Of a DNA stretch of 64,000 nucleotides, positions 59,963-64,000 are shown piece by piece. The notes below the pieces were generated by a model that ran no database searches, was not told the origin of the DNA, and was given only the letters and a program-made list of their open reading frames with translations. Origin of the DNA: Ruminococcus sp. Lineage in GTDB: Bacteria; Bacillota; Clostridia; Oscillospirales; Ruminococcaceae. The stretch covers positions 124,001 to 188,000 of the forward strand of contig SVNI01000001.1 in the NCBI GenBank assembly GCA_015066975.1. The letters are read 5' to 3'. Every line of letters starts with the position of its first letter. Position 1 is the stretch's first letter. The translations under genes were made by a program, and so were the position numbers.

Positions 59963-61161
59963 AGAAAATAGCATTTGTTATTCCGTGGTATGCTGAAAAA
60001 ATTCCCGGCGGTGCGGAAATGGAAACCCGCGAAGTTACCAAGCATCTGCATCAGGCCGGCATGGATGTCGAAATTCTGACAACCTGCGTTCGGGAATTCG
60101 TCAGCGACTGGAATGAAAATTACTATCCGGAGGGAATCGAAATTATTCAGGGAATTCCTGTCCGAAGATTCAAAGTCCGGAAACGCAATACCAGAGCTTT
60201 TGATGAAGTGAATCTCAAGCTGATGAACCGGATTCAGCCCACTGAACCCGAAGAAAAGGTTTTTATTCAGGAGATGATAAACAGTCCGGATTTATATGCT
60301 TATATCGCAGAGCATAAAGACGAATATACAGCGTTTGTGTATATTCCGTACATGTTCGGAACGACTTATTACGGCATTGCACAGTGTCCGGAAAAAGCTG
60401 TCATGATTCCGTGCTTTCATGATGAAGCCTATCTCTATATGCAGATTTATAAAAAATTATATCCGCAGGTTGCCGGAATGATATTCAATGCCCGTCCGGA
60501 ACTGGAATTAACTGAAAAAGTCTATGATATTTCCGGAGTTGAAAAAATCGTCATGGGTATCGGCATGGATGTCGATTTGCAGACATATCCGGAAGAATTC
60601 CGGAAAAAATTCGGCATTCAGGAAAAATTTATTCTCTATGCCGGAAGAAAGGATTCCGGAAAGAATGTGCATACGCTTCTGAATTATTTCGGTGAATTCA
60701 AGAAACGCAATCCCTCGGATTTGAAACTTGTGCTTATCGGTGGAGGAGAAATTCACATTCCGGAGAGTGCCCGGAAAGATACTGTCGATTTAGGCTTTGT
60801 CGATATTCAGGACAAATATAATGCTTACGGGGCATCTGAGATTTTATGTCAGCCCTCGAAGAACGAAAGCTTTTCGCTGGTTATCATGGAAAGCTGGCTT
60901 TGTCACCGTCCTGTACTGGTGCATGATAAATGCGCTGTGACAAAAAATTTCGTACAGGAATCCAACGGCGGTCTGTATTTCAATGACTATTTTGAATTTG
61001 AAGGCTGTCTGAATTATTTTCTGCATCATTTGGAAGAATCCGACATCATGGGCGAAAACGGCAGGGAATATGTCATGAAGCATTTCGACTGGAATGTCAT
61101 TACCGAAAAATACAGGGCATTCTTTGAAAAAATAGAAAAACGGCAAGGGGAATGCCTATGA
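59959..61161 (+). CDS. glycosyltransferase family 4
   Basis: FVIPWYAEKIPGGAEMETREVTKHL, LYAGRKDSGKNVHTLL, CQPSKNESFSLVIMESW. Confidence 0.9.
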   Translation: MKKIAFVIPWYAEKIPGGAEMETREVTKHLHQAGMDVEILTTCVREFVSDWNENYYPEGIEIIQGIPVRRFKVRKRNTRAFDEVNLKLMNRIQPTEPEEKVFIQEMINSPDLYAYIAEHKDEYTAFVYIPYMFGTTYYGIAQCPEKAVMIPCFHDEAYLYMQIYKKLYPQVAGMIFNARPELELTEKVYDISGVEKIVMGIGMDVDLQTYPEEFRKKFGIQEKFILYAGRKDSGKNVHTLLNYFGEFKKRNPSDLKLVLIGGGEIHIPESARKDTVDLGFVDIQDKYNAYGASEILCQPSKNESFSLVIMESWLCHRPVLVHDKCAVTKNFVQESNGGLYFNDYFEFEGCLNYFLHHLEESDIMGENGREYVMKHFDWNVITEKYRAFFEKIEKRQGECL

Positions 61162-63632
61162 GTGTATTTCTGATTTTGATGGCAGTCAGCATGTTTCTGT
61201 GTCTCGCGACGAGCTGTCTTCTGTTTTATAAAAGGCATGTCGCGGAAATTCTGACATTGGGGATTTCCTGGTTTTTCTGTTCCTATGTATTCAGTACAAT
61301 GATATTATTTCTGCTGGATGTGTATCAGCTCGAACGCGGAATGCAGGCGACATGTTTCACGGATGCCGTGGCATTTCTAACGGCGGTGCTCACTTGCAGG
61401 AAAGTACCTTTGCAGGAGCTGAAAGAGGGATTCAGTCCCGAAAAGGAACTGAAAGTGTTTGTGATTCCTCTGCTGGTTGCCCTCATAGGAATGCCTTTTG
61501 TCAGTCAGAAGAATGAACTGTTCGGCATGGGACAGGATGAGGGCGTTTATCAGTGCGTGGCGATTAATTTCATGAATGGTTATGATGACCGCCAGCAGGA
61601 TTTTGAAGAATATCAGCTTCTGGAATCTGATGAAGCAAGGGAAAATTTTCAGATAGCCGTGCATAATAAGCTTGTCGGATATGATATTCCAAGCAAAGAT
61701 TATCCCGAAACCGTCTATGACCGTGATATCAGTCCGGTATCAGGGATTTATCACGGCATACCGACATATGCAGCATTGCTTGCCATGTGGGGAACGGTGA
61801 CGGGAATAGAACACATGGCGGATATTCAGACAGTATTCTATCTGCTGAGTGTTTTTCTGATTTGCTTTGTCTGCGATAATTTAAAGCTGAAAGCCTTTTC
61901 CAAATTGATTTCTGCTGTGATGTTAGCATTGTCGCCGGTGGTGATATGGGTAGCAAAATCTTCTCTGACGGAAATGTTTCTTGCTGTTCTGATATTATTA
62001 TTTTTATATTTCCTGACGGATAAAGAACATCCGGAAGATTATTTTTATTCTATCATTCCGATAGGGGTATTCAGTTGTTATCATGTTTCTATCTATACGG
62101 TGATGCCGTATGTGATGATAATCTATGCCGGAATGTATTTCTTCACAAAGCGGAAAGTTTTCGCTTCAATGCTGTTGTTTTCGGTGCTGGGCTATCTGAT
62201 AAGCTATCTCATGATGAGACATATTCAGCCGTTCTACACAATGAATAACTATCGTTTTGTATTCAATCAGCATATCACAATACAGAATATTACAGAAACG
62301 GTACTGCTTACCAGCGGAGTGCTGATAATCCTCTGCATGATATATATTCTAATAATCTGGAAGATGAAAAAAACAGTTTCTTTGGAAACGTTTCTGACAA
62401 AGCGTGAAAATATGGTCATGATGCAGTGGATTCTGGTTTGCCTGACAGCACTTCCGCTGATTTATATCTTATATAAGGCATTCAGCAAGCTGGATTCAAT
62501 TGCAGATGTTTCCGCACTGACACTTGCCGGATTTGTTCTGAATTCGGGAGTGCTGCTGATTCCTGCCGGAGTGATAGTATTATTCATCCGGCCGAAGATA
62601 TTTCTGGAACAGGAAAGCAGGCTTGTGATTTTTGTATCATTTTTCTACTGTATTCTGATATATTCGGCGTTTCTGCGATTCCAGATAGAGTATTATTATT
62701 ATTATGCAAGATATTTAGTGCCGTTTGTTCCGGTGGCAGTATTATTCGCCGTCACAGCACTTGATAAGCTGGATAAAAAAATCATCATGACGGCATCTGC
62801 TGTCAGTGTCTGTGCTGTGATACCCTATTCCGGATTTCTGGTTTCTCATAAAGATGATACTCGTATGGAATGGAATATTCTGGAAGATGTCACGGAACAA
62901 ATCGACAGTCATGACTGCGTTGTGATTGAAACCGGAGTTCTGCCGACAATGTGGCTTCCTGTCCGTGCTATGACGGATGCTTCTGTATTTCCCTCTGAAA
63001 AAAATCTGACAGAACAGCTCAGAAATCTTTCAGGACACTATGAAACAATTTATGTTATCAGTATGACAGATTACACCTATCGGCTTGACGGCAATCTGGA
63101 AATTCTTTACCGGAACACTGTACACTGTTCCGAAGATAAAAATCAGGGAGCATTTTCCTCTATGCCAATGGCATTTTCTGAAACAGAAGAAAATTTATAT
63201 CTCTATCGTTATCTGAATTATCAGACTTTCTATACAGCCGAAGATGTCGAACGCTTCCAGTTATACGGCATTGATGATTATGATAAAGATTTCTGCTGGA
63301 CAATCAGTCAGGCATCTGCGGTGCGCTGTACCCTCCGGAAGAAAGCCTACGCCATGACTCTGACCCTCGGAAGCACTCTCCCTCTGAAAGAAATGGGAAA
63401 GGAAAGATTCACAATCCGGCTTTCCGTCAACGGCATTCTGGCAGATGTGGAAGTCCTCACCCGGCAGAACAATCACCAGATAATTACACTGGAAATTCCC
63501 GAAATCTGCCTGAATGACGGCTCAAACATCATCAGTTTCCAGACAGATGTATGGCAGGCTTCTGCCGTCAATCCTGCTGATACCAGAACTATCGGCATCC
63601 CTATCAAATCACTTGTATTTCAAGAAAGGTAG
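61152..63632 (+). CDS. large polytopic membrane protein, putative GT-C-type glycosyltransferase or polysaccharide assembly protein
   Basis: 826 aa with many TM segments and C-terminal soluble domain; within polysaccharide operon. Confidence 0.65.
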   Translation: MPMSVFLILMAVSMFLCLATSCLLFYKRHVAEILTLGISWFFCSYVFSTMILFLLDVYQLERGMQATCFTDAVAFLTAVLTCRKVPLQELKEGFSPEKELKVFVIPLLVALIGMPFVSQKNELFGMGQDEGVYQCVAINFMNGYDDRQQDFEEYQLLESDEARENFQIAVHNKLVGYDIPSKDYPETVYDRDISPVSGIYHGIPTYAALLAMWGTVTGIEHMADIQTVFYLLSVFLICFVCDNLKLKAFSKLISAVMLALSPVVIWVAKSSLTEMFLAVLILLFLYFLTDKEHPEDYFYSIIPIGVFSCYHVSIYTVMPYVMIIYAGMYFFTKRKVFASMLLFSVLGYLISYLMMRHIQPFYTMNNYRFVFNQHITIQNITETVLLTSGVLIILCMIYILIIWKMKKTVSLETFLTKRENMVMMQWILVCLTALPLIYILYKAFSKLDSIADVSALTLAGFVLNSGVLLIPAGVIVLFIRPKIFLEQESRLVIFVSFFYCILIYSAFLRFQIEYYYYYARYLVPFVPVAVLFAVTALDKLDKKIIMTASAVSVCAVIPYSGFLVSHKDDTRMEWNILEDVTEQIDSHDCVVIETGVLPTMWLPVRAMTDASVFPSEKNLTEQLRNLSGHYETIYVISMTDYTYRLDGNLEILYRNTVHCSEDKNQGAFSSMPMAFSETEENLYLYRYLNYQTFYTAEDVERFQLYGIDDYDKDFCWTISQASAVRCTLRKKAYAMTLTLGSTLPLKEMGKERFTIRLSVNGILADVEVLTRQNNHQIITLEIPEICLNDGSNIISFQTDVWQASAVNPADTRTIGIPIKSLVFQER

Positions 63633-63638
63633 TGAACT

Positions 63639-64000
63639 ATGAAATTAATCATTCAGATTCCCTGCTATAACGAAGAAGAAACACTCGAGCTTGCCTACCG
63701 GGATTTGCCCCGGAAAATCAAGGGCATTGACGAAATCGAATATTTAATCATCAACGACGGCAGTCAGGACAATACCGTGCAGAAAGCCCGTGAACTCGGC
63801 TTTCATCATATTGTATCATTCAAACAGAACAAAGGACTTGCCAAAGGCTTCATGGCTGGACTGGATGCCTGTCTGCATCTGGGTGCAGATATTATTGTCA
63901 ATACGGATGCCGATAATCAGTACTGCGGTGCGGATATTAAAAAGCTTGTCCGTCCGATTCTTGAGAATAAAGCTGATATTGTCATTGGTGAAAGACCTAT
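63639..64000 (+). CDS. glycosyltransferase family 2 (truncated by window edge)
   Basis: Frame not in ORF track: [54 protein letters not shown]...VNTDADNQY. Confidence 0.92.
   Translation, partial: MKLIIQIPCYNEEETLELAYRDLPRKIKGIDEIEYLIINDGSQDNTVQKARELGFHHIVSFKQNKGLAKGFMAGLDACLHLGADIIVNTDADNQYCGADIKKLVRPILENKADIVIGERP

Overview
This is a 64 kb Firmicutes chromosome window, probably from a Ruminococcus-type fibre degrader (inferred from a dockerin/CBM-like protein, a GH74 xyloglucanase and a GH36 alpha-galactosidase). It is mostly housekeeping: a ung-metF-metH operon, ychF-cdd, rnhA-ackA-tmcAL, purA, rnjA-gdpP-rplI-dnaB-tilS-ftsH, metY, citrate synthase, recR-ybaB-dnaX with SRP RNA, and glgA. 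It ends in an ABC-transporter-dependent surface polysaccharide cluster that is cut by the window edge. Most notable observations: (1) a DpnII-type (GATC) restriction-modification pair in a window where an exhaustive by-eye scan found only three GATC sites; (2) a c-di-GMP EAL phosphodiesterase fused to a long glycine/cysteine-rich beta-helix-like tail, driven by a symmetric divergent promoter with ung; (3) a LacI-type sugar-sensor/GGDEF fusion without an HTH; (4) a pseudo-enzyme-like nucleotidyltransferase/LbH/phosphohexomutase fusion; (5) a Wzm/Wzt-type cluster with a coiled-coil FkbM methyltransferase resembling the WbdD chain-length ruler logic; (6) a six-repeat secreted protein, an SMI1/KNR4 gene interrupted by a TGA at codon 4, a frameshifted BspA-like LRR remnant, and a long structured leader upstream of RNase J. 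All family calls come from reading motifs; no database search was run.
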